From the NCBI GenBank assembly GCA_004193285.1, contig SECP01000004.1, positions 186,001 to 250,000 on the forward strand: 64,000 nt of DNA, written 5' to 3'. The translations under genes and the position numbers were made by a program. Source of the stretch: Myxococcales bacterium (GTDB taxonomy: Bacteria > Myxococcota_A > Polyangia > Polyangiales > Polyangiaceae). Each line of letters starts with the position of its first letter. Position 1 is the first letter of the stretch. Of the stretch, positions 9,211 to 17,399 are shown piece after piece. Below the pieces are notes generated by a model that ran no database searches, was not told where the DNA came from, and saw only the letters and a list, made by a program, of their open reading frames with translations.

Positions 9211-10380
9211 ATGGCTGACCGAGCTACCAGTTCCTGGAGCTCCGGTACGGGGTTGGCGCTCATGGCCGCGCTCGTCAGCTTGGGCTGCCGGGCTGCGGAC
9301 ATGGGCGCTCGCGACCCCCTCCCCAGCTCCGTACGGCCGCTCGCCGCGCCGTCCAAGGCTGCCGACCACGCGCCGGAGGCCCGAAACGGAGTGCCGCTCG
9401 AGCTCGGCTTGTTTTGGCCCAGCTTCCCGGACGGGTTCGCGCCGCGCGACCGGGAAGTCGCGCTCGGTCGGGAGCTCTTCTCCGAGCGAGCGCTCTCCGC
9501 AGACCGCAGCTTGAGCTGCGAAACCTGCCACGATCCAAGCCACGGCTTCGCGGACCCTCGTCCGCAGTCCATCGGCGTGCACGGGCAACCGGGCAAGCGC
9601 AACTCGCCCACCTTGCTGAACGCGGCCTACTTCGACACGCTCGGCTGGTCCGGTGAGCACTCGTCGATAGAAGCTCAAAGCTTGGCCGCCATCACGAATC
9701 CACTCGAGATGGGGGTGGAGCGGTCGGAGATCGCGGCTCGCCTAGAGCCGCTTTACGGTGATCGGCTACGCGAGCTCTACGGCGACGTTAGCCCAGAGAG
9801 CGCGGGGCGCGCGCTAGCCGCCTTCCAGCGCACGCTCGTCGCGGGGGACTCGCCTTTCGATCGCTACATTTACGCAAACGATTCGAACGCGGTCTCGGAG
9901 GTGGCCAAGCGAGGCTTCGAGGTCTTCATCGGAGAGGCTCGCTGCATCCAGTGCCATTTCATGCGTTCGGAAGCTAGCCACCCGTTCGGCGGCTCCACCG
10001 GGACCTTCACCGACAATCGCTTTCACAACATTGGAGTAGGCTTCGACGAGCACGGGAACACCACGGACGAAGGTCGCCGAGAGGTTTCGAAAGAGGAGCT
10101 GGAGCGCGGCGCGTTCAAGACACCGACCCTGCGCAACGTCGCGCTCACCGCGCCGTACATGCACGACGGTTCCCTGGCGACGCTGCTGGACGTCGTCCAG
10201 CACTACGACAAGGGAGGAGTACCCAATCCGAACCTGGACCCTGACGTCAAGCCACTACGCCTGACGGATGTACAGAAGGCCGAGCTGGTGGCTTTCCTCG
10301 AATCATTGACCAGCGTGAAGTTAGCGAACGCCGCGAGCGGCACGGCGCCGCCGAAGCTGGTGCTCGGCAACATGCACTGA
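9211..10380 (+). CDS. Di-haem cytochrome c peroxidase / MauG family protein
   Basis: A 389-aa protein (391 aa if the GTG at 9205, which overlaps the upstream stop, is used). The N-terminus is hydrophobic (GLALMAALVSLGC) and consistent with export. Two haem-binding motifs, CETCH (about 103-107) and CIQCH (about 247-251), sit in a typical bacterial CCP/MauG frame. Other family landmarks are HGFADPR, GKRNSPTLLNAAY, LEMG and, near the end, KTPTLRNVALTAPYMHDGSL. The family either reduces peroxide or performs long-range oxidation of partner proteins, as MauG does for tryptophan tryptophylquinone and MbnH for MbnP. With a YVTN propeller directly downstream, a protein- or peptide-oxidising role is attractive, but plain peroxidase activity is equally possible. 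Confidence 0.9.
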   Translation: MADRATSSWSSGTGLALMAALVSLGCRAADMGARDPLPSSVRPLAAPSKAADHAPEARNGVPLELGLFWPSFPDGFAPRDREVALGRELFSERALSADRSLSCETCHDPSHGFADPRPQSIGVHGQPGKRNSPTLLNAAYFDTLGWSGEHSSIEAQSLAAITNPLEMGVERSEIAARLEPLYGDRLRELYGDVSPESAGRALAAFQRTLVAGDSPFDRYIYANDSNAVSEVAKRGFEVFIGEARCIQCHFMRSEASHPFGGSTGTFTDNRFHNIGVGFDEHGNTTDEGRREVSKEELERGAFKTPTLRNVALTAPYMHDGSLATLLDVVQHYDKGGVPNPNLDPDVKPLRLTDVQKAELVAFLESLTSVKLANAASGTAPPKLVLGNMH

Positions 10381-10410
10381 AACGTTCAACACTCAAGAAG
10401 GAGGGCTATC

Positions 10411-11502
10411 ATGAAATCTCAAGCACTTTCCCCATTGCCACTAGAGTCAGAACGGATAGAGCAGCGGGTGGTGTCGATCGGGCCGGCCCCGGGCTGGGAC
10501 CACATCGGCGTGCTCGCCGCGATTCCGAATCAGCGGCAGCTCATGGTTCCCAGTCAAGATGGGGACACGCTCAGCATCGTCAACCTGGACCGACACATCA
10601 TCGAAGCGACAATCGCTCTGCGCCAAGGCGGCGTGCCCTGGCACGCGCGCGTGACGCCGGACGGCAAGCACGCGTTCGTCACCAACACGGAGTTCACCGG
10701 CCACGTGGATACTTGCCCGACCACGAACAGCACGGTCAGCGTCGTGGATCTGCAACGGCGCAAGATGGTCGAAGAGATCCCAGTCGGCGCGGGCCCCGTG
10801 ATGCTGGAGATGGACTCCAAACGAAACCGCGCGTACGTGACCAACCGCGTCAGCAACACGCTCAGCGTGATCGATTTGACCACGCGCCTCGTCACCGACA
10901 CCGTGAAGGTGGGCACCGCACCGTTCTGGGTAGCGCTCACGCAAAAGCAAGACCTACTCGTGGTCGCGAACTTTCAGGATGCGACCTTGAGCCTGATAAA
11001 CCCAGACACGCTGGCCGTCGAGCGCGTCGTGCAGGTCGGAACGCCCGGCTTGGACGATCCGGACCCCGAGTACGGCGCGGGAGATACGATGGGCTTTGCC
11101 ATCGACCGGCGCGGCGTAGCGCACATTGCCAATTGGCGCAGCAGCGAGGTGGTCTCGGTGGATGTCTACCGTGCGCTCAGCCAAGGTGAGTCGGCGATCC
11201 TGGGCCGACAGCGCATTCTGAACCGGCCATTCGCCATCGAGCTGCAAGAGGACCTCGGCATGATGATAGTCGGCAGCTACGAGGTTCAAAACAGCCGTTT
11301 GGCGATCGTGGACCTCGCGAGCGGTGAGCCAGGGTCCCGGCCCATCATCTCGGACATCCCCGCCAACGGCTCCGTACTGCCCGAGGGTCGCGCCTCGCAC
11401 GTCAACTACTGGTTCAACGTGCCGTTCGAGACGCGAGTCATCGGGATCGTGCCGAAGGAAAAGGGGCTGCAGCCGCCGGAAATCGTCGCCGCCATTCTTT
11501 GA
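10411..11502 (+). CDS. YVTN-type beta-propeller protein
   Basis: A 363-aa protein made of YVTN blades, with the motif pattern (A/V)(Y/F)VTN....N.SVIDL.....V..I.VG..P seen at least four times. Close relatives pair with MauG-like peroxidases or quinoprotein-type enzymes. No signal peptide is visible (MKSQALSPLPLESERIEQ), odd for a partner of an exported cytochrome; either it is cytoplasmic or it travels by another route. The start is fixed by a strong Shine-Dalgarno within GGAGGGCTATC at 10400-10410, directly abutting the ATG. It is followed by a hairpin (11519-11549) and then the small gene at 11589. Confidence 0.82.
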   Translation: MKSQALSPLPLESERIEQRVVSIGPAPGWDHIGVLAAIPNQRQLMVPSQDGDTLSIVNLDRHIIEATIALRQGGVPWHARVTPDGKHAFVTNTEFTGHVDTCPTTNSTVSVVDLQRRKMVEEIPVGAGPVMLEMDSKRNRAYVTNRVSNTLSVIDLTTRLVTDTVKVGTAPFWVALTQKQDLLVVANFQDATLSLINPDTLAVERVVQVGTPGLDDPDPEYGAGDTMGFAIDRRGVAHIANWRSSEVVSVDVYRALSQGESAILGRQRILNRPFAIELQEDLGMMIVGSYEVQNSRLAIVDLASGEPGSRPIISDIPANGSVLPEGRASHVNYWFNVPFETRVIGIVPKEKGLQPPEIVAAIL

Positions 11503-11518
11503 AACGAGCTCCGCAAGA

Positions 11519-11549
11519 GGGGTTGACGGCCTTCGACGTCCGTCACCCC
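11519..11549. other. Hairpin between propeller gene and small ORF
   Basis: GGGGTTGACGG and CCGTCACCCC form a stem of nine or ten pairs with a single bulged T and a ten-base loop. It lies 16 bases after the stop at 11502. There is no T run on either strand, so it is not a canonical intrinsic terminator. It could be an mRNA-processing or stability hairpin that sets different expression for upstream (redox) and downstream (YcaO-TfuA) genes. Confidence 0.4.
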
Positions 11550-11588
11550 GCCCTGCGGCTCTCTTGAACCCTGCGAAAGGACGCCCTG

Positions 11589-11894
11589 ATGCGAGACCCC
11601 GAGATCGCGGACGTGTGTCATCAAGGCCAGTTGAGCGAGCTCCCGGAGCGCGGCTGGGCCCAAGTTTCGTGGGCTCGCATCGTGTGGCTGGACCCCACGA
11701 GCGCCCCGACCGCACGCGCACTGTTGGACCGGTGGGTGTGCCGTGAGAGTAGCGGCTCCAGCAGCATGTGGCTTCATAACCAAAGGTACCTCGTCGAGGC
11801 GCCGGAGGTCACTGGCCGTACGTGCGTCAAAGTGGCTGACATCCGCAAAGCCATCCCCGCCGCCGAAACCCCACCGTTTCTACGCCGCTCGTAA
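11589..11894 (+). CDS. Hypothetical 101-aa protein upstream of YcaO-TfuA
   Basis: A soluble, Trp-rich protein (five Trp) with four Cys, not matched to a family I know. An AAAGGA Shine-Dalgarno (11576-11581) sits seven bases before the ATG. Its position between the propeller and the VOC/YcaO-TfuA genes makes it a possible partner or substrate of the modification enzymes. However, it lacks the usual look of a RiPP precursor (no leader ending in a double Gly or similar, no residue-poor core). The C-terminal 35 residues (from EAPEVTGRTC) carry Thr, Cys and Pro and would be the best candidate core if it were one. Existence as a gene is supported by position, ribosome site and same-strand layout; function is unknown. 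Confidence 0.5.
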   Translation: MRDPEIADVCHQGQLSELPERGWAQVSWARIVWLDPTSAPTARALLDRWVCRESSGSSSMWLHNQRYLVEAPEVTGRTCVKVADIRKAIPAAETPPFLRRS

Positions 11895-11965
11895 GCGTGA
11901 GCTCCAACTTCCCCTCTGCACGTCACTTTTCGTGCGGACACCGCACGCCAAAAAGCAAGGACACC

Positions 11966-12340
11966 ATGCCCATCGACTCCCTAGAAATCGTACAGATTGA
12001 AGTGAATGACTGGCCCAAGGCCGTCAAGTGGTACACGGATGTGCTCTCGCTCGAAGTAGCGATGAAAGAGGACGACGACAAGATAGCGTTTTTGAAATTC
12101 CCGAAGGGCGAGGGAAAGATTGCCCTGTTCGGTTGCGACGCGACGGCCACATCCAAAAATCGCGCCTACCCCTGCATCCTCGTGACGGACCTGGACGGCA
12201 CCATCAAATCGCTGAAGAAAAAGGGGGTGGAGTTCGAAGAGGAGGGCATGGGCGGCGCGGACAAGGGGTTTCGCGCAGCCAAGCTGTGGGACCTCGAGCG
12301 CAACACCTTGTTCATCTTCGAGTGGAGCCGACCGGGCTGA
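11966..12340 (+). CDS. VOC (glyoxalase/bleomycin-resistance) superfamily protein
   Basis: A 124-aa protein with the beta-alpha-beta-beta-beta pattern of one VOC domain: IVQIEVNDWPKAVKWYTDVL at the start, then an ILVTDLDGTIKSLKKKGVEF half-module and an LWDLERNTLFIFEW ending, which matches the metal-binding Glu strand of the fold. I chose the ATG at 11966 over the in-frame GTG at 11897 because it has an AAGG site five bases upstream and a normal VOC N-terminus. VOC proteins act as isomerases, dioxygenases or binding/resistance proteins. Next to YcaO-TfuA it may be a tailoring or immunity protein (inference). Confidence 0.75.
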   Translation: MPIDSLEIVQIEVNDWPKAVKWYTDVLSLEVAMKEDDDKIAFLKFPKGEGKIALFGCDATATSKNRAYPCILVTDLDGTIKSLKKKGVEFEEEGMGGADKGFRAAKLWDLERNTLFIFEWSRPG

Positions 12341-12365
12341 GCCGGCGCTGCGCGCAAGGGCCGTC

Positions 12366-14933
12366 ATGACATCGCTCTGGCCGGAGCTTCTGGCTGACGA
12401 CAACCCGTTCCAGGCGGGGCACGCCAACTGGCGTGCTCAGTCCGCGGAGCAAACCTTGGCGCGCATTGGCCCGCTCGCGCGGGAAGCAGGCGTCACGAGG
12501 CTGGCAGACATCACCGGCTTGGACTGGCTCGGCCTGCCGGTCTTTCAGGCGGTGAGGCCTGCCAGCCGCAACATCAGCGTCTCGCTCGGCAAAGGGTTGA
12601 CCCCGGAGCTTTCCCAGGCGTCCGCGCTGATGGAAGCGCTCGAGTGTTACCACGCCGAACGAGCGCCCCTCTCGGCCATCTCCGCGCCACCGAGCGCGCT
12701 GACCTCCGAGCTCGGTTACCCGCTGCAGGCTCTGCCGGGCGTGGACCCAAGCGGACCGGCGCCGCTACCCGACTGCGCCCTCGACTGGCTGACCGCGACC
12801 AATCTGCTGACAGGCCACGGTTCGTACGCGCCGAAGGAGCTCTGTTGTCTGGACTTTCGAGTCCATCTCGGAGCCGCGGTGCCTCAATTCGCCGCCACGT
12901 CCAACGGGCTCGCCGGCGGCAATACCTTCGCCGAGGCCCTACTACATGGCCTGTGCGAGCTGGTCGAGCGGGATTGCCTCCACTCAGCCGCTGCCCACGG
13001 GCTGGATCGGGAGCGGCTCGTGGATTTGGATTCGATATCCACGGTTCACGCGGCCCAGCTCGTGGACGGCTTGACGCGTCAGGGCGCCAAGCTGGCGGTC
13101 TTCGACCGAACCAGCTCGATAGGAGTGCCCTGCTACGACGCCTACTTGACGACCGAAGACCTGGGCACGTTCCGCGGCGCCGGTTGTCACCCGGATGCAC
13201 ACCTCGCGCTGGTGCGAGCCGTGCTGGAGAGCGCTCAAGGTCGGCTGGCGCAGCTCGCCGGCAGCCGCGACGACCTGCAGCGCGCCGCTTATGCGCCAAG
13301 ACACGCCGCAGGCATTTGGAGCGGGGCGCACCGGGGGCGATGCTCGATGCGAGAGCATTCGCGGACTCTGCCCGGCACCGTGGGCGGAGTCGTCCGCTCG
13401 GTGGCCACCGCGATTCGGAGTCACACCGGCTTCGACCCCCTAGCCGTCGACCTCTCTCGCTCGGACTGGCGCTTGCCCGTCGTCTTCTGCGTGGCCCCGG
13501 GACTGGCCGCGCCTCGCCTCCCCCAGCGCGTCGTACCGCGGCTCCGGCCTGCGCCCACGGCCGCGGCTCCCGCCACGTCGCTAGGCGCGAAAGTCGTGGT
13601 GTTCGTCGGGCCCACCATCAGCGCCGCAGACGTCCGTGAGGGCCTAGCCAACGTGCCCGCGCAGGTCGTGATCCACCCTCCTGCACAGCAAGGAGATCTA
13701 TTTCGACTCCTGCAAGCGCCGCCCGCGGCGGTAGTGCTCATCGACGGAGAGTTCTTCCAGGTACCTGCTGTGTTGCACAAGGAAGTCCTGGCGCTGCTGC
13801 ATGAGCGAGTGCCGGTACTGGGCGCAAGTAGCATGGGCGCCCTGCGCGGCGCGGAGCTGGCGGCCTTCGGGATGGAGGGATGCGGGCAGGTGTTCGAGCG
13901 CTACGGCAGCGCAGAGCTCACCGCAGACGACGAGGTCGCGGTGGCCCACGAAGGCGCCGAAGGCCACTACCGCGCGCTCACGCTCGCGTTGGTCAACTGG
14001 CGCGCGCGCCTAGCCGCCGCGGCCAAGGAGGGTGTCGCGAGCGCGGAGACCATCGCGAGGGTGCTACGCATCGCGAGCCAGCTGCATTTCACCGAACGCA
14101 CTTTGCTGACCGTGCGAAGAAGCGCGGCCGAGTGGGTGCCGGTTGGTGAGCTCGAGCCGCTGTTCGCCTTCCTCTCGCGCTCCCAGCTCGACTTGAAGCG
14201 GGAGGATGCGAAGGCCGTGCTCGCACTCCTGCGTGCCCGCCTTGCTGGGGAGCGACCATGGCCCTGCGTGCCGACAGTCGCAGCGCACGCCACCAAATAC
14301 TCGGCGCTGCAGGCGTACGCCTACCTGGGTCAAGCGCGAGCCGGGTGGCACATTCCGGATGCGCTCGTGATGGCCTACGACTCGCTCGTCAGCCGAGACT
14401 TTCCGCGCTTCTGCCGCAACGTCAAGCTGCAGCTGCTCTGCGGCGTTTTGCAGACGCCCCACCAAAGCTCGGAGCCCCTGGCGACCACCGCGGAGCGCGG
14501 GCGCAGCAAGAGCAGGCTGGAGCAGGCCGCACGGCGCTTGGGAGCGACGCCGAGCGCGGCATGGCAACGGCTCTGCCTTCAGGGCGGGGCTCCGTGGAGC
14601 GCGCTGCTCGTCGGAGCCGCCAAGAGGGCCGGTCGCTTCCCCTACATGCTGGAAGCACTCAGCAACTTGCTAGCGGGCGACCCCACGCGCGTTGCCCGTG
14701 GGGACGGTGATGGCGCCGAGCCGGACCTTTTGCTGCGGCGGTTCATCGCGCGTCGTTGGGGAGTGCGTCCTGTCGCGCTCGATGCGGCCGCCGCGCAGCG
14801 CGGATTTCGCTCGAGCGAAGAGCTGTTCCCCGCCGCGACACTGCTGCTCCGTCTCCAAGGATGGTCCAGCGCAGTCGCCTGGCGGCCCCTGCGGGGAGCT
14901 CCGCTTTCGTCAACGGCCATACTGACAACATGA
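12366..14933 (+). CDS. YcaO-TfuA fusion protein (putative thioamide-forming enzyme)
   Basis: An 855-aa single chain. Residues about 65-385 are a YcaO ATP-dependent cyclodehydratase/thioamidase domain with the expected nucleotide-binding motifs: SALMEALE (86-93, SxxxExxE), GNTFAEALLHGLCELVERD (185-203), and ESAQGRLAQLAGSRDD (288-303). Residues about 408-640 are a TfuA domain: VVVFVGPTIS, DGEFFQVPAVLHKE (460-473), GASSMGALRGAE (486-497) and DDEVAVAH (521-528). A helical tail fills 640-855. Known TfuA-dependent YcaO proteins convert backbone amides to thioamides (methyl-CoM reductase, thioviridamide group, thiovarsolins), and TfuA is normally a separate polypeptide that delivers sulfur. The C-terminal Pro-rich end of stand-alone YcaO proteins is replaced by the TfuA junction. 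Coupled to the permease gene 10 bases downstream. Domain calls firm; substrate unknown. Confidence 0.9.
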   Translation: MTSLWPELLADDNPFQAGHANWRAQSAEQTLARIGPLAREAGVTRLADITGLDWLGLPVFQAVRPASRNISVSLGKGLTPELSQASALMEALECYHAERAPLSAISAPPSALTSELGYPLQALPGVDPSGPAPLPDCALDWLTATNLLTGHGSYAPKELCCLDFRVHLGAAVPQFAATSNGLAGGNTFAEALLHGLCELVERDCLHSAAAHGLDRERLVDLDSISTVHAAQLVDGLTRQGAKLAVFDRTSSIGVPCYDAYLTTEDLGTFRGAGCHPDAHLALVRAVLESAQGRLAQLAGSRDDLQRAAYAPRHAAGIWSGAHRGRCSMREHSRTLPGTVGGVVRSVATAIRSHTGFDPLAVDLSRSDWRLPVVFCVAPGLAAPRLPQRVVPRLRPAPTAAAPATSLGAKVVVFVGPTISAADVREGLANVPAQVVIHPPAQQGDLFRLLQAPPAAVVLIDGEFFQVPAVLHKEVLALLHERVPVLGASSMGALRGAELAAFGMEGCGQVFERYGSAELTADDEVAVAHEGAEGHYRALTLALVNWRARLAAAAKEGVASAETIARVLRIASQLHFTERTLLTVRRSAAEWVPVGELEPLFAFLSRSQLDLKREDAKAVLALLRARLAGERPWPCVPTVAAHATKYSALQAYAYLGQARAGWHIPDALVMAYDSLVSRDFPRFCRNVKLQLLCGVLQTPHQSSEPLATTAERGRSKSRLEQAARRLGATPSAAWQRLCLQGGAPWSALLVGAAKRAGRFPYMLEALSNLLAGDPTRVARGDGDGAEPDLLLRRFIARRWGVRPVALDAAAAQRGFRSSEELFPAATLLLRLQGWSSAVAWRPLRGAPLSSTAILTT

Positions 14934-14943
14934 GGAGGGTAAA

Positions 14944-16335
14944 ATGTTACACCGCGAAAACACGCCACTACGGAGACTGCTAGGTCCCCTGGACGCCGCT
15001 TCATTGCTGGTTGGCTGCGTCCTCGGCGCCGGCGTGTTGATAGTTCCCGGGCAGATCGCGCCGCGGCTGCCGTCGGCGGCGCTTGGGCTCACGCTCTGGC
15101 TCGCGGGCGCCATCGTGAGCGTCGTGGGCTCGTGGTGCGTGGCCCGCCTCGCCGCGGAGGCGCCCACGGCCGGGGGCAGTTACAGCTACCTACGGCGTTG
15201 CTACGGGGACACGGTGGGGTTCCTGTCGGGTTGGACCGGCCTAGTCATCGTCAACTGCGCCGTCCCCGCGGCGCTCGCGCTCGCGCTCGGAAGCGCGGCC
15301 AAGCGCCTCATGCCCAGCCTGCCAGACCCCATGAGCAGCGCCGGCATCGCCATCCTGGCCTCAGCGACGGTCGCGCTCGTCGGGCTCAAGCTCGGCAAGC
15401 AGCTGCTGAATGTGCTCAGCTTGGTCAAACTCTTGGGAGTTGGGCTGGTCGTGGGAACCGTGCTGTGGAAGCAGCCATCGGCTCTGAGCCGAGTCGCAGA
15501 ATGGACGTCGTCCGAGCCATTCTCCTGGGCGAGCATCGGCGCCGCCTTCATCGGCATTTTATGGACCTACGACGGCTGGACTTACTTGGCGTTCGCAGGT
15601 GAGGAGGCGCGTCAGCCGTCACGCACGCTGAGGATCGGCTTCCGCGCCGGAATCGTGGTCGTGGCGGTGGCGGTGCTCACGGCGACGACGGCCTATTACG
15701 CCGCCTTGCCCGCCGAGCAGATGGCAGCCTCGGAGGCGCCGATCGCGCTCACGGTCATGAACCACTACTGGGGCTCCGCGGGTGAGCTCTTGATGCACCC
15801 CATCATTCTAGCGGCCATTTTTGGCTCGCTGTGCGCGCTATTCACCACGGCGTCGCGAGCTTCACTGCAGATGGCGCGCGACGGAGCGCTACCGGCGCTG
15901 CTGGGCCGCGTCTCCAAGCGCTCCTGCGTCCCGTGGGTCGCTATCCTGCTGCAGGCGGCGGGTGCGCTAGCGCTGCTGACGCACGGCACCTTCGGTCAAA
16001 TCTTGGCCGTGAGCTTCGTCATCGATTGGCTCTTCAAGCTGCTCTTGATCGGCTCCCTGCTACGCCCCCTTCCCCACTCGCCGGGTGCGCCCGCTGCGAG
16101 CACGGCCCGCTCTTCCGATCAGCGCCCCCTCGCGGTACGGTTGGTGGCAGGCGGTTGGTGCGTCGTCATTGCAGGCGTCGTGATGATGGCAGCGTGGTCC
16201 GAGCCGAGGTCGGCCGCGCTGGGGCTGCTCCTCGCCGCAGCTGGCATGCCCGTTCGCTGGCTACTGCAGCGCCGCGGAGCCGCTCTCCCCGGAAGCGAGC
16301 AGCCCGTTCGTGAGGCGGAGGTCGCCTCCCGCTAA
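14944..16335 (+). CDS. APC superfamily amino acid permease
   Basis: A 463-aa polytopic membrane protein with about twelve hydrophobic segments. The N-terminus has the APC signature LLVGCVLGAGVLIVPG, and TM3 follows an APTAGGSYSYLRRCYGD loop. Landmark blocks later (ILWTYDGWTYLAFAGEEARQPSRTLRIGF and FTTASRASLQMARDGALP) fit the LAT/YfnA-type amino acid transporter group. A strong GGAGGG ribosome site at 14934-14939 fixes the start. Placed immediately after YcaO-TfuA, it may import an amino acid or move a peptide fragment. Its 3' end overlaps the convergent winged-helix gene by 75 bases. Confidence 0.85.
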   Translation: MLHRENTPLRRLLGPLDAASLLVGCVLGAGVLIVPGQIAPRLPSAALGLTLWLAGAIVSVVGSWCVARLAAEAPTAGGSYSYLRRCYGDTVGFLSGWTGLVIVNCAVPAALALALGSAAKRLMPSLPDPMSSAGIAILASATVALVGLKLGKQLLNVLSLVKLLGVGLVVGTVLWKQPSALSRVAEWTSSEPFSWASIGAAFIGILWTYDGWTYLAFAGEEARQPSRTLRIGFRAGIVVVAVAVLTATTAYYAALPAEQMAASEAPIALTVMNHYWGSAGELLMHPIILAAIFGSLCALFTTASRASLQMARDGALPALLGRVSKRSCVPWVAILLQAAGALALLTHGTFGQILAVSFVIDWLFKLLLIGSLLRPLPHSPGAPAASTARSSDQRPLAVRLVAGGWCVVIAGVVMMAAWSEPRSAALGLLLAAAGMPVRWLLQRRGAALPGSEQPVREAEVASR

Positions 16336-17187
16336 GAGGGCGGTCAGAGCCTGCTCTACCTCATCGCGAGGCCACTCGAACCATTTCAGCACCTCCCGCT
16401 TCGGGACCGGACCCGACGCGTCAATCGCCGCGACGATGAAGTGCCGAAGACCGGACTTGTCCCCCAGCGACTTGGGAAACTTGTGGGTCCACAGCTCCGC
16501 GATAGAGACATGCTTGTGATTGTCCACCAGCGCGGGCGTGCAAATCACCAAGCCACTCCACTCCAGCTGGTGCATGGCCCGGTCGTAGCGCTTCTTCGCG
16601 ACCTTCACGTCGAAGCCGGCGAGCACGTGCAGCTCGTCCGTGCGGACCTTTTTGCGCTTCTTCAGCACATTCAGGATCGCCTCGGCATCTGCCGGCCAGC
16701 TCCGCTCCGCCTGGCGCCGCACGACGCCGTCCAAAGCGGGCCAAAGGGCCTCGTGAATGAGCGTGCGCTTACCCAAAATCACCTTCGTGAGCACGACGTC
16801 TTTACGCTCTGCTAGCTCACCCGCCCAACTCCACGCGTGCGCGGGCCATTGACCAAAGCCTCCCGCACCCGGCTTGGCGGGCTTCCCCTGCGCGGCGCCG
16901 AACACGGACGGAAGAAACGGATGCGGCGTCTGCATCAATAGCCCCATCTTCTTGAGGAACGATGCGGCATCCGCCAAGTCACGTAGGGCCGACCCCGCGG
17001 TGAGCCGATGCCGAACCGCCCGCTCCACCTGGCCGCTACCATCTTTGGCTCGCGCGGCCGAGCGGCGCACGGAAGCCGTTGGCTCCGCCGCCCCGCGCGT
17101 GACCGCACCCGCCTTCGCTGCAGTCTTGCTTCCGCCACGAGACCGTTTGGTAGCCGCGCCCGCGCTCTTCTGAATGCCAAGCGTCAT
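16261..17187 (-). CDS. Winged-helix protein, AlkZ-related type (tentative)
   Basis: A 308-aa protein. The first 55 residues are basic and Ala/Lys/Arg-rich, resembling a histone H1-like tail. The body has a FLKKMGLLMQTPHPFLPSVFGA block, then WAGELAERKDVVLTKVILGKRTLI, and two winged-helix-like segments (AEAILNVLKKRKKVRTDELHVLAGF and KREVLKWFEWPRDEVEQALTALLAGG). This pattern recalls the AlkZ-related winged-helix proteins. I see no catalytic motif, so glycosylase activity should not be assumed. The start at 17187 is preceded by GGAGGG on the minus strand. The C-terminus overlaps the convergent permease gene. Confidence 0.5.
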   Translation of the reverse strand: MTLGIQKSAGAATKRSRGGSKTAAKAGAVTRGAAEPTASVRRSAARAKDGSGQVERAVRHRLTAGSALRDLADAASFLKKMGLLMQTPHPFLPSVFGAAQGKPAKPGAGGFGQWPAHAWSWAGELAERKDVVLTKVILGKRTLIHEALWPALDGVVRRQAERSWPADAEAILNVLKKRKKVRTDELHVLAGFDVKVAKKRYDRAMHQLEWSGLVICTPALVDNHKHVSIAELWTHKFPKSLGDKSGLRHFIVAAIDASGPVPKREVLKWFEWPRDEVEQALTALLAGGDLRLTNGLLASGESGSAALQ

Positions 17188-17399
17188 GTGCCCTCCTACC
17201 GCGCCGCAACGAGCAGCACGCCTCCATCTCATACGCGCGATCAGATACCGACTCAATCTTTTATGGGCTTCCTCAACCCAGGTGAGCTTGGCTAAATCAA
17301 GCGGCGCCGACCTCGGTTGCCAAGGTCAGAACCGCTGACTCTGCACGTGGGGCAATTGACCCTGTTGCGGCCTTCACGGCTCCAGCCGATCCTGGCGAC

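Noticed and set aside
1..11502. Methanobactin-type operon (MATE and MauG-like as in mbnM and mbnH)
   Set aside because: The core enzymes MbnB/MbnC and a Cys-rich precursor are absent; MATE and MauG proteins alone are not specific.
11519..11549. Rho-independent terminator
   Set aside because: Stem is strong but has no T run on either strand, so it is listed only as a hairpin.
11897..11965. N-terminal extension of the VOC protein from a GTG
   Set aside because: No ribosome site upstream and the extension is not VOC-like; the ATG at 11966 has AAGG before it.
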